Source: Listeria farberi (GTDB taxonomy: Bacteria; Bacillota; Bacilli; Lactobacillales; Listeriaceae). Taken from it: a stretch of DNA of 64,000 nucleotides. Each line of letters starts with the position of its first letter. Position 1 is the stretch's first letter. The translations under genes were made by a program, and so were the position numbers. Shown in pieces: positions 1 through 8,819 of the stretch. Where the stretch lies: the NCBI RefSeq assembly GCF_014229245.1, contig NZ_JAARZJ010000014.1, forward strand, positions 19,010 through 83,009, in the 5' to 3' direction. Below the pieces are notes generated by a model. The model was not told the DNA's origin. It did not search any database and saw only the letters and a program-made list of their open reading frames with translations.

Positions 1-994
1 CTATGCACGGTGTAAACAGAAGAATCTTCTCGCCAGAATGTAAATTATTATCAAGCGATTCTTGCAGCGTTAAGTTATCTACCGGTGCGACTTCTGCAAA
101 AGCAGTCGAAATATCCTGAAGCCTACTTGTACCTTTCGCTGGAGCAAATTTACTCGTTTGGTCACCTAAAAGTGTAACGCGAATTTCTCCATTGTCTTCG
201 GAGATTTTGCGAATAAACGAATAAGCTGCCCGAAGTGATAATTCAAAATTGGGATGACTCGCTCCGTAAAAAATGACAGATAAACGCGATGTCGCACTAT
301 TTTCAAATTCTCGAGTCATCAGTTGATTGCTTTTAGCAGAAGATTTCCAATCGATAAGGGAAATTCGGTCACCCGAAGAAAATTCGCGCAAACTGTGCAA
401 ATTGCTGTTTTTCTTAAGCGTCCAATAAGCGGCATTGCGTTCATTTTCTGGAGAAGCTTCACTAATTTTTTCTAAGACATCGGGAAAATAGGTTGGATAA
501 ATAGTGAGCGATTTTTCGGAAGAAAGTTGGCGCGAACGCTCTAACAAACCGAATGCATCACTAGTTTCTACATCCACTGGCGGAAATGAATGAATCCCAC
601 GAACGCCTACAATTCCAGTAAGTGTCACCGTGAATTGCTTTTTAAAAAGCGGATATACTACTTGTTGACGAGCACTTATTTTACCAAAACTAGCGGGTAT
701 TTTTTGTTGGAATAGCAAATAACCTACTGGATAACGTGATTTTCGAGAGAATGATACTTGCATATCAATTAAATCACCATCATGGTAGGTATTTTTAACG
801 AAATTTCGATTTACTTTCCACGCTTTTAATGGGTAAATCGAGGACAAAAGTAAAAATAACAAGATAAAACTAAAAAAGTAGGTTAAGAACCAGCTAGCTG
901 TATCACCTTGAAATAGCGTATAAGCCCAAAGTCCAGCGTAAATAATTAGCATAATAATCCACCGAGATGCTAATAGGAGACGTTTTTTTAACAT
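1..994 (-). CDS. DUF58 domain protein, C-terminus cut by window
   Basis: The minus-strand frame is open from an ATG at 994 to the window edge, about 331 residues. Two hydrophobic segments lie near residues 8-50, followed by a soluble part containing SGDRISLIDWKSSAKS, the conserved DUF58 core (GDxxxxIDWkxSA). It starts 4 bases after the stop of the MoxR ATPase, and MoxR-DUF58 pairs are a standard bacterial arrangement. DUF58 proteins are membrane-anchored and von Willebrand-like, and are thought to be MoxR partners; the exact role is unknown. The real 3' end lies outside the window. Confidence 0.85.
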   Translation of the reverse strand, partial: MLKKRLLLASRWIIMLIIYAGLWAYTLFQGDTASWFLTYFFSFILLFLLLSSIYPLKAWKVNRNFVKNTYHDGDLIDMQVSFSRKSRYPVGYLLFQQKIPASFGKISARQQVVYPLFKKQFTVTLTGIVGVRGIHSFPPVDVETSDAFGLLERSRQLSSEKSLTIYPTYFPDVLEKISEASPENERNAAYWTLKKNSNLHSLREFSSGDRISLIDWKSSAKSNQLMTREFENSATSRLSVIFYGASHPNFELSLRAAYSFIRKISEDNGEIRVTLLGDQTSKFAPAKGTSRLQDISTAFAEVAPVDNLTLQESLDNNLHSGEKILLFTPCI

Positions 995-998
995 CTTG

Positions 999-1946
999 TT
1001 ACCTCTTCTCTACCGGGACTGACGTGTTTTTCAGAATGGAAGCAATAATGGATTCGGCTGTTTCTTCATTATAATAAGCTTCAGACTTCAAAATGAGACG
1101 GTGGGTGAAAATATAAGGCGCTAAATACTGAATGTCATCAGGAATAACGTAGTCTCGGCCTTCAATAAGTGCGAAAGCTTGAGCAGCTTGCATAAATGCG
1201 AGTGATCCACGTGGACTAATCCCTAGCGCAACCGATGGATGTTTACGGCTCGCATCCACTAAGCGAATGATATAATTTTTTAAAACATCATCAATAAAGA
1301 CTTGTTTTGCTTTATTTTTTAGCGTTACTAATTCTTCTAAGGTTACAACTTGTTTTGTTTGATCAAGTGGGTCTTGGTATTGTTTTAAAGTAAGTAGTTG
1401 CATTTCTTCTTCCACAGTCGGATAACCAATGTTGATTTTAAGTAAAAAACGGTCTAATTGGGCTTCTGGCAGTGCATAAGTCCCTTCATACTCAATCGGA
1501 TTTTGTGTCGCCATAACAAAAAAAGGGTCAGCAAGTTTGCGCGTAATACCGTCAACTGTCACGCTGCTTTCCGCCATACCTTCAAGTAAAGCTGCCTGAG
1601 TGCGCGGTGCCGTACGGTTTATTTCATCTGCGAGAACAATATTACCCATGACTGGGCCTGGACGGAACTCAAATTCACGTGTTTCTGGATTGAAAATCGA
1701 AACGCCAGTTACATCTGCCGGTAATAAATCTGGTGTAAACTGAATTCGTTTAAAGGAAACTCCAATTGTTTTTGCTAACGTGCGTACCATCATTGTTTTA
1801 CCAACACCAGGAACATCTTCAAGTAATACATGACCTCCTGCAAATAGGGCTGTTAAGCTTAATTTAACAACATGTCGTTTACCGACGATAACTTTTTCAA
1901 CTTCATTAATAATTTCATTTATTTTAATGGATGGCTCTGTAGACAT
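999..1946 (-). CDS. MoxR-family AAA+ ATPase
   Basis: 315 residues, the usual MoxR length. Walker A is EDVPGVGKT (about residues 43-51) and Walker B is NIVLADEINR (102-111). A sensor-type stretch FFVMATQNPIEYEGTY is typical of MoxR proteins. It forms an operon with the DUF58 gene downstream on the minus strand. MoxR ATPases are proposed to act as chaperones that mature protein complexes, often in envelope stress or cofactor insertion; the client here is unknown. It is divergent from the PucR-type regulator at 2102. Confidence 0.9.
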   Translation of the reverse strand: MSTEPSIKINEIINEVEKVIVGKRHVVKLSLTALFAGGHVLLEDVPGVGKTMMVRTLAKTIGVSFKRIQFTPDLLPADVTGVSIFNPETREFEFRPGPVMGNIVLADEINRTAPRTQAALLEGMAESSVTVDGITRKLADPFFVMATQNPIEYEGTYALPEAQLDRFLLKINIGYPTVEEEMQLLTLKQYQDPLDQTKQVVTLEELVTLKNKAKQVFIDDVLKNYIIRLVDASRKHPSVALGISPRGSLAFMQAAQAFALIEGRDYVIPDDIQYLAPYIFTHRLILKSEAYYNEETAESIIASILKNTSVPVEKR

Positions 1947-2101
1947 AATTTGCCTCCGTTTCTTTTCTTATGTTTTTAGTCAGAATATGTTTATTCATGG
2001 TTTAATGCTACTATAATAGGCCTGGAATGTAAAAGATTTAAGGTGGCATGGACTTTTCTAAAGAGATTGTTTACACTTAGAATAACTGGAGGTGGCGAAC
2101 T

Positions 2102-3697
2102 TTGAGCGTAAAATTAGCAGATTTAATGAAACTACCATCTTTAAAAGAAGCGAAAGTAGTATCTGGTAAATCAGGATTATCTAAGCTTGTTTCGTCTATT
2201 TCTGTTTTAGAATATACAGAGGTAGCTCTTTTAGAAGATGATTTATTTGATAATGATGAATTTTATGGCAGTGAAATAGTTGTATCGGCTTTTGTAAATA
2301 TTCGGGATGATGTCGAGGCGCAGTGTCGCACGATTGAACGATTACATAAGGTGGGTGAAGTCGCTTTAATACTTTACTATGTTGGAATATTTGTCCCTAA
2401 AATTGACCAAAAGCTAGTGGACTTTGCAAATGAACTCGATTTTACCATTATTGTTATGCCGGAAAATGAGATGTCGCTTAGGTATAGTGAAGTCATTTAT
2501 GAGGTAGTTGAAGCTATTGTAAGGCAAGAAATGACTGATACAAACTTTGTAACTGAGTCGCTAGAACAAATTTCGAGTGTAAGACCACCACAACGAAACA
2601 TTGATACGACACTGAAAATCCTATCTGATAGAACGCATGTCTCACTAGTTTTAACGGACAATTCCTTCCAAGTCATTAATTCCATCACTTGGCCACGGAC
2701 CCGTCACTGGGATTTTGAAAGAGTCATTGAAGCATCAAAACATATAAACGAGCACGAACTTGTCCAGCTGACTCTAGACGAACGAGATTTTTATACAGCT
2801 AAAAGACCGATTTTTCAAGATGGCATGCAGGCAATGCACTTATTTATGATGAAAGAAAAAGGAGCATTAACCATCGATGTAGCTATGCAAATTAGCGAAG
2901 TTGTCCAAGTATTTATGAATTTATGGGGCAAAAATTATGTCGAAATTAGTACAACCGAACTAATGAAGGCTATTTTGAATGATGAAAGTGTCAAGATGCG
3001 CCGACTTGGAAAAATTCTAAATGTCGATGTTTCTTCTATTAAATGGATGTGGCTTGTAAAACCTGAAGCTGTTCGTGACAATGAACTAGTATTAAAGGAA
3101 CTGAAAAGCTATGTTTCTAGTCACTTCAATGTTTCGCTGATTGATTTATTTGAAGATAATATCGTCGTCCTTCTAGATAATTCTGTCGCGCAACGAGACC
3201 GGACACATACGGCTCAAGCATTTGCTGAAATGATGCAGAAAATCGGAATAGCTTTAAAAATCACCGTTTGCCAAGGTATGGAACAAACATCAGATGTCCA
3301 AAATGCTTATTCATTAGTAAATGAATATAAAAATGCAGCGAATGCAATTTACGCTAATAAGTCGATATATTCGCTCCAAGAATTCGATTTTGCAGCGAAA
3401 TGCGTCGAAATAGTTGGTCGAGGAGAACTTGCAATTGCGGAACAAATGAAACCGTTAAAACCTTTGGAAGAAAATGCTGAGCTGATTGAGACGCTTTCGG
3501 TATTTTTACTAGAAGGGGAATCGAATTATAACCAAGCAGCAGATATACTATTTCTCCACAAAAATACGATTAAATACCGAATTCAACGGATAAATGAGTT
3601 ATTGCAATATCCAGCAACAAAAATTCCGGAGTCTTATAACCTGTATTTAGCAGTAGCAATTCGACGTTTGCTTGGCGAAACAAACAATAATAAGTAA
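2102..3697 (+). CDS. PucR-family transcriptional regulator
   Basis: 531 residues, TTG start with a GGAGGTGG Shine-Dalgarno about 9 bases upstream. The N-terminus (about 1-125) resembles the PucR purine-catabolism domain. The C-terminus has the helix-turn-helix AADILFLHKNTIKYRIQRIN (about 480-525) of the PucR C-terminal HTH family. PucR proteins activate purine, hydantoin or related nitrogen catabolism. The permease, DUF917 and hydantoinase genes directly downstream are the obvious targets. The inducer is not predictable from sequence. Confidence 0.85.
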   Translation: MSVKLADLMKLPSLKEAKVVSGKSGLSKLVSSISVLEYTEVALLEDDLFDNDEFYGSEIVVSAFVNIRDDVEAQCRTIERLHKVGEVALILYYVGIFVPKIDQKLVDFANELDFTIIVMPENEMSLRYSEVIYEVVEAIVRQEMTDTNFVTESLEQISSVRPPQRNIDTTLKILSDRTHVSLVLTDNSFQVINSITWPRTRHWDFERVIEASKHINEHELVQLTLDERDFYTAKRPIFQDGMQAMHLFMMKEKGALTIDVAMQISEVVQVFMNLWGKNYVEISTTELMKAILNDESVKMRRLGKILNVDVSSIKWMWLVKPEAVRDNELVLKELKSYVSSHFNVSLIDLFEDNIVVLLDNSVAQRDRTHTAQAFAEMMQKIGIALKITVCQGMEQTSDVQNAYSLVNEYKNAANAIYANKSIYSLQEFDFAAKCVEIVGRGELAIAEQMKPLKPLEENAELIETLSVFLLEGESNYNQAADILFLHKNTIKYRIQRINELLQYPATKIPESYNLYLAVAIRRLLGETNNNK

Positions 3698-3701
3698 ATT
3701 T

Positions 3702-3748
3702 AGCGTAGTTTTTGTCTAAAACGACAAAGATTGCGCTGTTTTTTTTCA
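3702..3748 (+). terminator. Rho-independent terminator after PucR gene
   Basis: An imperfect hairpin with AGCG/CGCT at its base and TTTGTC/GACAAA arms is followed by eight T residues. It separates the regulator transcript from the permease operon. Confidence 0.7.
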
Positions 3749-3829
3749 ATTCTGATAAATACAAATGCTAGCTAGTTCTTATATAATTAGTCATTAATAC
3801 AACTATTTCAAGAAAAGGGGCGAAACAAA

Positions 3830-5113
3830 ATGACAGAGAAGAAAACAGTAGAGCAAACACAATCCTGGCAGAGTTTGGCATTTGTATGGACCGGCGCAAT
3901 GATATGCGTTCCGAGTCTTCTTGTAGGAGGAACACTTATTTCAGGCATGCCTTTATGGGAAGCCATTTTAATAGCACTTTTAGGATACGGCGTTATTGTC
4001 TTATTTATGATATATCAAGGAATGCAAAGTAGTGACTTAGGAATTCCAGCAGTTAGTGTAGCTTCACAAGTTTTCGGGGAACAAGGATCTAAGAAAATTA
4101 TTTCAATTCTACTGGCGATTGCTTGTCTTGGTTGGTTTGGAATTCAAGCCAATGTTTGCGGGGCGGCATTTTCACAGTTTTTAGGAATTTATGGTATCAA
4201 TCTTCCAGTTCCGATTTCTTCCTTGATTTGGGGAGTGATTATGTTACTTTCAGCTATTTATGGTATTCGTATTTTGAGTATTTTAAATTATATTGCAGTT
4301 CCAGTTTTATTATTTGTATGTATTTATGGACTTGTTGTTTCTTTAAACGATGGCGGACTAGCTATTGTGGAAAATTATAAACCAGCAGGAAGTATGTCGT
4401 TTATGACGGGACTTGCTATTACAATTGGCTCGTTTGCTTTAGGGGCAGTTATTGCAGGGGATTATTCGCAGTATACGAAATCACGTAAAGACGTTGTAAA
4501 AGCAGCTATTGTTGGGATTTTGCCATCAGGTGTGCTTATGATTGCGGTCGGAGCGATTCTTGCTCTTACGGCGGGAACAGCTGATATCTCCGTAGTATTC
4601 ACGAATCTTGGTTTACCAGTTCTTGGAATTATCGGTCTAATACTTGCGGCATGGACTACCAATGCGGTCAACGCTTTCTCAGGCGGAATTGCAATCATCA
4701 ATGTATTCAATATCTCAGAAAAATATCATAAGGTAGCTGTAGCGATTGCCGGCGGACTGGGAACAATACTCGCAGTTATCGGAATTTTGGACCACTTTGT
4801 TCCGATTATGTCTGTACTTTCCGCGATGGTGCCACCTGTTGCAGGAGTGATGATTGCTTCTTACTGGATTGTTCAAAAAGGTGATAAATCCAAATGGGCT
4901 CCAGTACCAGGCGTAAACTGGCTCGGCGTAACTTCTTGGTTAGTTGGTGCAGTCATCGCGGGAATTCCAGTCATTTTGACATTTTTCCCAGCGTTACCAC
5001 AATTACCAAATCAACCACTTATCGGCATTATCTTGTCACTAGCTGTTTACTTAGTTGGAGCAAAAGTGCTGAGCGGAAAAACCAACAATGTAGAAAACTT
5101 GGAGGGAAAATAA
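3830..5113 (+). CDS. NCS1-type cytosine/purine permease
   Basis: 427 residues with about 12 hydrophobic segments. The N-terminal WTGAMICVPSLLVGG region and an internal SFALGAVIAGDYSQYTKS stretch resemble CodB-like NCS1 transporters, which import nucleobases, hydantoins or related compounds with cations. The start ATG has AAAAGGGG upstream. It is followed immediately (0 bases) by the DUF917 gene, so these are co-transcribed. The substrate is inferred only from the neighbours: a cyclic amide or nucleobase. Confidence 0.85.
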   Translation: MTEKKTVEQTQSWQSLAFVWTGAMICVPSLLVGGTLISGMPLWEAILIALLGYGVIVLFMIYQGMQSSDLGIPAVSVASQVFGEQGSKKIISILLAIACLGWFGIQANVCGAAFSQFLGIYGINLPVPISSLIWGVIMLLSAIYGIRILSILNYIAVPVLLFVCIYGLVVSLNDGGLAIVENYKPAGSMSFMTGLAITIGSFALGAVIAGDYSQYTKSRKDVVKAAIVGILPSGVLMIAVGAILALTAGTADISVVFTNLGLPVLGIIGLILAAWTTNAVNAFSGGIAIINVFNISEKYHKVAVAIAGGLGTILAVIGILDHFVPIMSVLSAMVPPVAGVMIASYWIVQKGDKSKWAPVPGVNWLGVTSWLVGAVIAGIPVILTFFPALPQLPNQPLIGIILSLAVYLVGAKVLSGKTNNVENLEGK

Positions 5114-6214
5114 ATGCGTTATTTAGATGAACAAGCTATTGAAAATATCGCGATTGGTGCTGCGTTTCTTGGCACTGGTGGCGGCGGGGACCCATATATA
5201 GGCAAGATGATGGCATTAACTGCAATTAAAAAACATGGACCAATTAAACTTTTATCCCCAGAAGAAATTGCGGATGATGATTATTTCATTCCAGCCGCGA
5301 TGATGGGGGCACCATCTGTACTCATTGAAAAATTTCCTAAAGGCGACGAATTCATTCGTGTATTTGAAAAGTTAGGTAGATATGTAGGCAAAGAAGTAAA
5401 AGGAACATTTCCAATGGAAGCTGGCGGAGTAAACTCAATGATCCCAATCGTTGTGGCTGCGCAACTAGGTTTGCCAATGGTGGACTGTGACGGCATGGGC
5501 CGAGCTTTTCCAGAACTACAAATGGTGACATTCCATCTAGACGGGATTTCCGCAACACCAATGGCTATCACCGATGAAAAAGGTAATATTGGCATCATGG
5601 AAACGATTGATAATAAATGGACCGAACGACTTGCACGTGTGACAACGGTCGAAATGGGCGCGAGTTCTCTTGTGAGCCTGTATCCGTGTAACGGCGCGCA
5701 AATTAAGCAAAGCAGTATTAAAAATATCGTGACACTATCGGAAGAAATCGGTAAAGTAATCCGTGAAACTTCAATGGACGAAGCGGAAAAACTACAAAAA
5801 CTATTAGATGTAACGCACGGTTATCATTTGTTCGAAGGGAAAATTACCGATGTTGTTCGGGAAACGCGTGCTGGCTTCAACTTTGGTCGCGTGAAAATCG
5901 ACGGACTAAACAAAGACACGGGTAGCGAAGTCATTGTCCATTTCCAAAACGAAAATCTTGTTGCGGAGAAAAATGGCGAACCAATAGCGATTACACCAGA
6001 TTTAATTTGCATGGTAGACCTTGAAACGCTGATGCCAGTAACAACGGAAGCGCTCAAATACGGAAAACGTGTCCGCGTGATGGCACTACCAGCTGATGAT
6101 GCTTGGAGAACGGACAAAGGTATCGAAACAGTTGGACCGCGCTATTTCGGCTACGATGTCGATTTTGAACCACTAGAAGAACTTGTCAAAAAGGAGGAAC
6201 GCCGTCATGTATAA
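5114..6214 (+). CDS. DUF917 family protein
   Basis: 366 residues. The N-terminal AAFLGTGGGGDPYIGK and the internal MVDCDGMGRAFPELQM motif are typical of DUF917, a family nearly always next to hydantoinase/oxoprolinase-like genes and NCS1 permeases. It overlaps the next gene by 8 bases, implying translational coupling. It is presumably a catalytic partner in ring opening of the imported compound. No experimental function is known to me. Confidence 0.85.
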   Translation: MRYLDEQAIENIAIGAAFLGTGGGGDPYIGKMMALTAIKKHGPIKLLSPEEIADDDYFIPAAMMGAPSVLIEKFPKGDEFIRVFEKLGRYVGKEVKGTFPMEAGGVNSMIPIVVAAQLGLPMVDCDGMGRAFPELQMVTFHLDGISATPMAITDEKGNIGIMETIDNKWTERLARVTTVEMGASSLVSLYPCNGAQIKQSSIKNIVTLSEEIGKVIRETSMDEAEKLQKLLDVTHGYHLFEGKITDVVRETRAGFNFGRVKIDGLNKDTGSEVIVHFQNENLVAEKNGEPIAITPDLICMVDLETLMPVTTEALKYGKRVRVMALPADDAWRTDKGIETVGPRYFGYDVDFEPLEELVKKEERRHV

Positions 6215-7757
6215 AATTGGAATTGACGTTGGCGGTACAAACACCGATGCCGTCATTTTAGATGAAAATCAAAAACTTATCCATAGTGTAAAAATGCCAA
6301 CGAGTGAAGATATTGAAACAGGAATTACAGAGTCACTTCATCGCGTATTGAGCGAAACGGGCATTGATCGCTCGAAAGTAACGCACGCCATGCTTGGAAC
6401 AACGCAGTGTACAAACGCGATTGTGGAACGTAAAAAATTAGCAAAAGTCGGAGTCCTTCGTTTAGGTTATCCGGCAACAGCATCCGTTTTACCATATACA
6501 GCTTGGCCGGAAGACATGGTTGGCTTCTTGTCTGGAAAATATAAATTAACTGGTGGCGGCTATGAGTACGATGGTCAGGTGCTATCAGAAATCAACGAAG
6601 CAGAAATTCGTGAAACCTTAGCTAGTTGGAAAGGTGAAGTGGAATCTGTCGCAGTGGTTGGCGTCTTTTCTTCCTTGAAAAACGATCAGGAATTAGCTGT
6701 TCAAAAAATAATTGAAGAAGAACTAGGCGCAGATATTCCGGTTTCAATTTCCTCTTCCGTAGGTTCTGTTGGACTGATTGAACGCGAAAACGCGACGATT
6801 TTAAACGCAGCCCTTTTCAAAGTTATTGCGGCAACGAGTGATGGTTTTGAAAAAGCATTAGAACAAGAAGGAATTGAGCACGCCGAAATCTATCTTTGCC
6901 AAAACGACGGGACTTTAATGTCACTAAACTATGCAAGACAATTCCCGATTTTGACGATCGCCTGTGGACCAACGAATAGTATCCGCGGTGCATCTTACTT
7001 GGCGGGACTTAAAGATGCGATGGTTCTCGATGTTGGTGGCACAACTTCTGATATTGGAGTGCTTACGGATGGTTTTCCTAGAGAGTCCTCGCTTGCGGTT
7101 GATGTTGGCGGAGTGCGTACGAACTTTAGAATGCCAGATATTATTTCCATCGGGCTTGGCGGAGGAAGCATCATTCGCGAAAAAGATGGCGACATAACAA
7201 TCGGACCAGATAGCGTTGGCTACCGCATTTCCGAAGAAGCACTAGTTTTCGGAGGTAAAACGATGACCACAACGGACATCGCGGTTCGTCTAGGTATGGC
7301 AGAAATCGGTAACCCTGAATTAGTCGCACACATCCCAACCGATTTTGCCAAAAAAGCCTATAAAAAAATCGCTGACATGACTGAAGATGCGATTGATAAA
7401 ATGAAAACAAGTTCAGGGAGTGTAAGCCTAGTTCTTGTTGGCGGTGGTAGCGTTATTATTCCAGACGAAATCTCTGGTGTCGCACAAATTTTCCGCGACA
7501 AAAACGGCCCAGTCGCCAACGCAATCGGCGCATCCATTTCCCAAATTAGCGGACAATATGAACAAATTTACATCTATTCTCAAATCGAGCGGGAAGAAGC
7601 GCTCAAAGATGCCGAGCAAAAAGCAAGAGAACAAGCAACCCTTGCCGGCGCAGTGACTGACTCGATTGAAGTGGTGGAAGTGGAAGAAATCCCATTGGCG
7701 TATCATCCGGGCAATGCGACAAGATTGCGCGTGAAAGTTGTGGGGAATTTGGTTTAA
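6207..7757 (+). CDS. Hydantoinase/oxoprolinase-like protein (HyuA-type)
   Basis: 516 residues from the ATG at 6207, chosen because AAGGAGG lies at 6191-6197; an upstream in-frame start at 6183 has no such site. The N-terminal GIDVGGTNTDAV and the internal MVLDVGGTTSDIGV are the two phosphate-binding motifs of the ASKHA-fold hydantoinase A/oxoprolinase family, which opens cyclic amide rings with ATP. It is the last gene of the permease operon and is followed by a strong terminator. A diverged fragment of a paralogous gene lies at 14895-14988. Confidence 0.85.
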   Translation: MYKIGIDVGGTNTDAVILDENQKLIHSVKMPTSEDIETGITESLHRVLSETGIDRSKVTHAMLGTTQCTNAIVERKKLAKVGVLRLGYPATASVLPYTAWPEDMVGFLSGKYKLTGGGYEYDGQVLSEINEAEIRETLASWKGEVESVAVVGVFSSLKNDQELAVQKIIEEELGADIPVSISSSVGSVGLIERENATILNAALFKVIAATSDGFEKALEQEGIEHAEIYLCQNDGTLMSLNYARQFPILTIACGPTNSIRGASYLAGLKDAMVLDVGGTTSDIGVLTDGFPRESSLAVDVGGVRTNFRMPDIISIGLGGGSIIREKDGDITIGPDSVGYRISEEALVFGGKTMTTTDIAVRLGMAEIGNPELVAHIPTDFAKKAYKKIADMTEDAIDKMKTSSGSVSLVLVGGGSVIIPDEISGVAQIFRDKNGPVANAIGASISQISGQYEQIYIYSQIEREEALKDAEQKAREQATLAGAVTDSIEVVEVEEIPLAYHPGNATRLRVKVVGNLV

Positions 7758-7788
7758 GGGAATTAAATAGTGGAGCATTGCTCATTTT

Positions 7789-7834
7789 AGACTGGAAATA
7801 AAGTAGAAATTACTTTATTTCCAGTCTGTTTTTT
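7789..7834 (+). terminator. Terminator of the hydantoinase operon
   Basis: A perfect 17-bp stem (AGACTGGAAATAAAGTA and its complement) with a 5-base loop is followed by GTTTTTT. It ends the catabolic operon and marks the left edge of the toxin region. Confidence 0.9.
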
Positions 7835-8002
7835 ATAACGAATGGCTGATTAATAGGGCTTCTAACCATATATGCAAGAGAAGACTTATTGGAAAGCCTA
7901 TAAAAATTATACATTTATACCATAAAGAATAATTAGCAATGAATTTAACTCAATATACTTGAGTTAGGTTGAATAAAATGATGTGAAACATTGGCATTCT
8001 GA

Positions 8003-8143
8003 TTTCATACTGAGATAGTATATGACATAAAATGTTAAATTATTCACTTAAATATCCTATGTAATGCTATTTCCTAATAAATAGATTCACAAAACGCTCA
8101 CAAAAGAAGCGCGTTACCGGTGCTATAATGAGGGGAGGGATTA
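8003..8143 (+). promoter_or_regulatory. Upstream region of the LXG locus with extended -10 promoter (copy 1)
   Basis: The gene-free stretch 7835-8165 is AT-rich. From 8003 it matches 11143-11255 closely, first over about 80 bases starting TTTCATACTGAGATAGTATA and then more loosely to the promoter. TGCTATAAT at 8121-8129 is an extended -10 element, followed by AGGGGAGGG. This is the likely promoter of the DUF3130-DUF3958-LXG-immunity operon. The duplication shows that the whole locus was once copied with its promoter. Confidence 0.6.
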
Positions 8144-8165
8144 TACATAGAAAGGAAGCAAACAG

Positions 8166-8450
8166 ATGAGAGAAATAAAAGTCAATGAAAGGACCTTCCA
8201 ACAACACGCAAGCAAATTGGCAAGTAAAAGTTCGGGGAGTTATTTACCCTTAAAAAACGGGAACATGGCATACTCCAGAGCCAATTCGATAGATTAATTG
8301 CGATCGGCATTGATTGAGTTGGTGGATGTGGTGGAAGATTTTCAAGGCGTGACCAAACAAGATGCGAGTCGCTTAAAGAAAATGGGTATTGCTTACGCTA
8401 AACAAGACCAATTGATGGGACAAAAAATGAATCAGTTGGAGGTGCGTTAA
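8166..8450 (+). pseudogene. DUF3130-like LXG partner gene with a nonsense codon
   Basis: Reading from the ATG at 8166 gives MREIKVNERTFQQHASKL and, after an in-frame TAA at 8295-8297 (codon 44), continues in the same frame as LRSALIELVDVVEDFQG to a proper stop at 8448-8450. The total would be 94 residues, the size of a WXG100-like helical-hairpin protein. A single C-to-T change (CAA to TAA) would explain it. Genes of this type (DUF3130) precede DUF3958 and LXG genes and act as targeting partners for type VII secretion. The family assignment is from context and size. Confidence 0.65.
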
Positions 8451-8819
8451 ATGGATAGCGCACACAGCAAGCTAGAACAACAATTCCAACAAATCAAAAA
8501 AGCGAAGATAATGGCAGAAACAAATGTGGATCAAACGAGAAGAAAACAAAATGAACAAGATTGGCTTGAAGAGGACAGTAACCAATTAACACACGAAAAA
8601 CTAGCTTTACTCGACTTTTTACGCAGTGGCTGGCAAGGCGAAGAAGCCAGTGGTTTTCATCGTTATTTAGAAGAGCAGCAACACAAAGAATCTCAGGCTT
8701 GGAGGAAGGATCTCCAAGATAAAAGAACCGATTTAGACACGGAATTACAAGAAAATAAGGCCAGGCTCCACGCACTAGAAACAAAACAAGCCACCTTGCA
8801 AAAGGAGTGGAGCAAGTGA
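8451..8819 (+). CDS. DUF3958-like coiled-coil partner of LXG toxin
   Basis: 122 residues, strongly charged and almost entirely predicted helix or coiled coil (for example SKLEQQFQQIKKAKIMAE and EENKARLHALETKQ-type repeats). It begins directly after the stop of the DUF3130-like gene, and its TGA overlaps the GTG start of the LXG gene. In Gram-positive LXG operons the second small helical gene is DUF3958, which binds the LXG stalk before export. I infer the same role here. Confidence 0.65.
   Translation: MDSAHSKLEQQFQQIKKAKIMAETNVDQTRRKQNEQDWLEEDSNQLTHEKLALLDFLRSGWQGEEASGFHRYLEEQQHKESQAWRKDLQDKRTDLDTELQENKARLHALETKQATLQKEWSK

Noticed and set aside
5281..5598. 105-codon minus-strand frame inside the DUF917 gene
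   Set aside because: It is a complement of a conserved gene, with no ribosome binding site and no recognisable domain.
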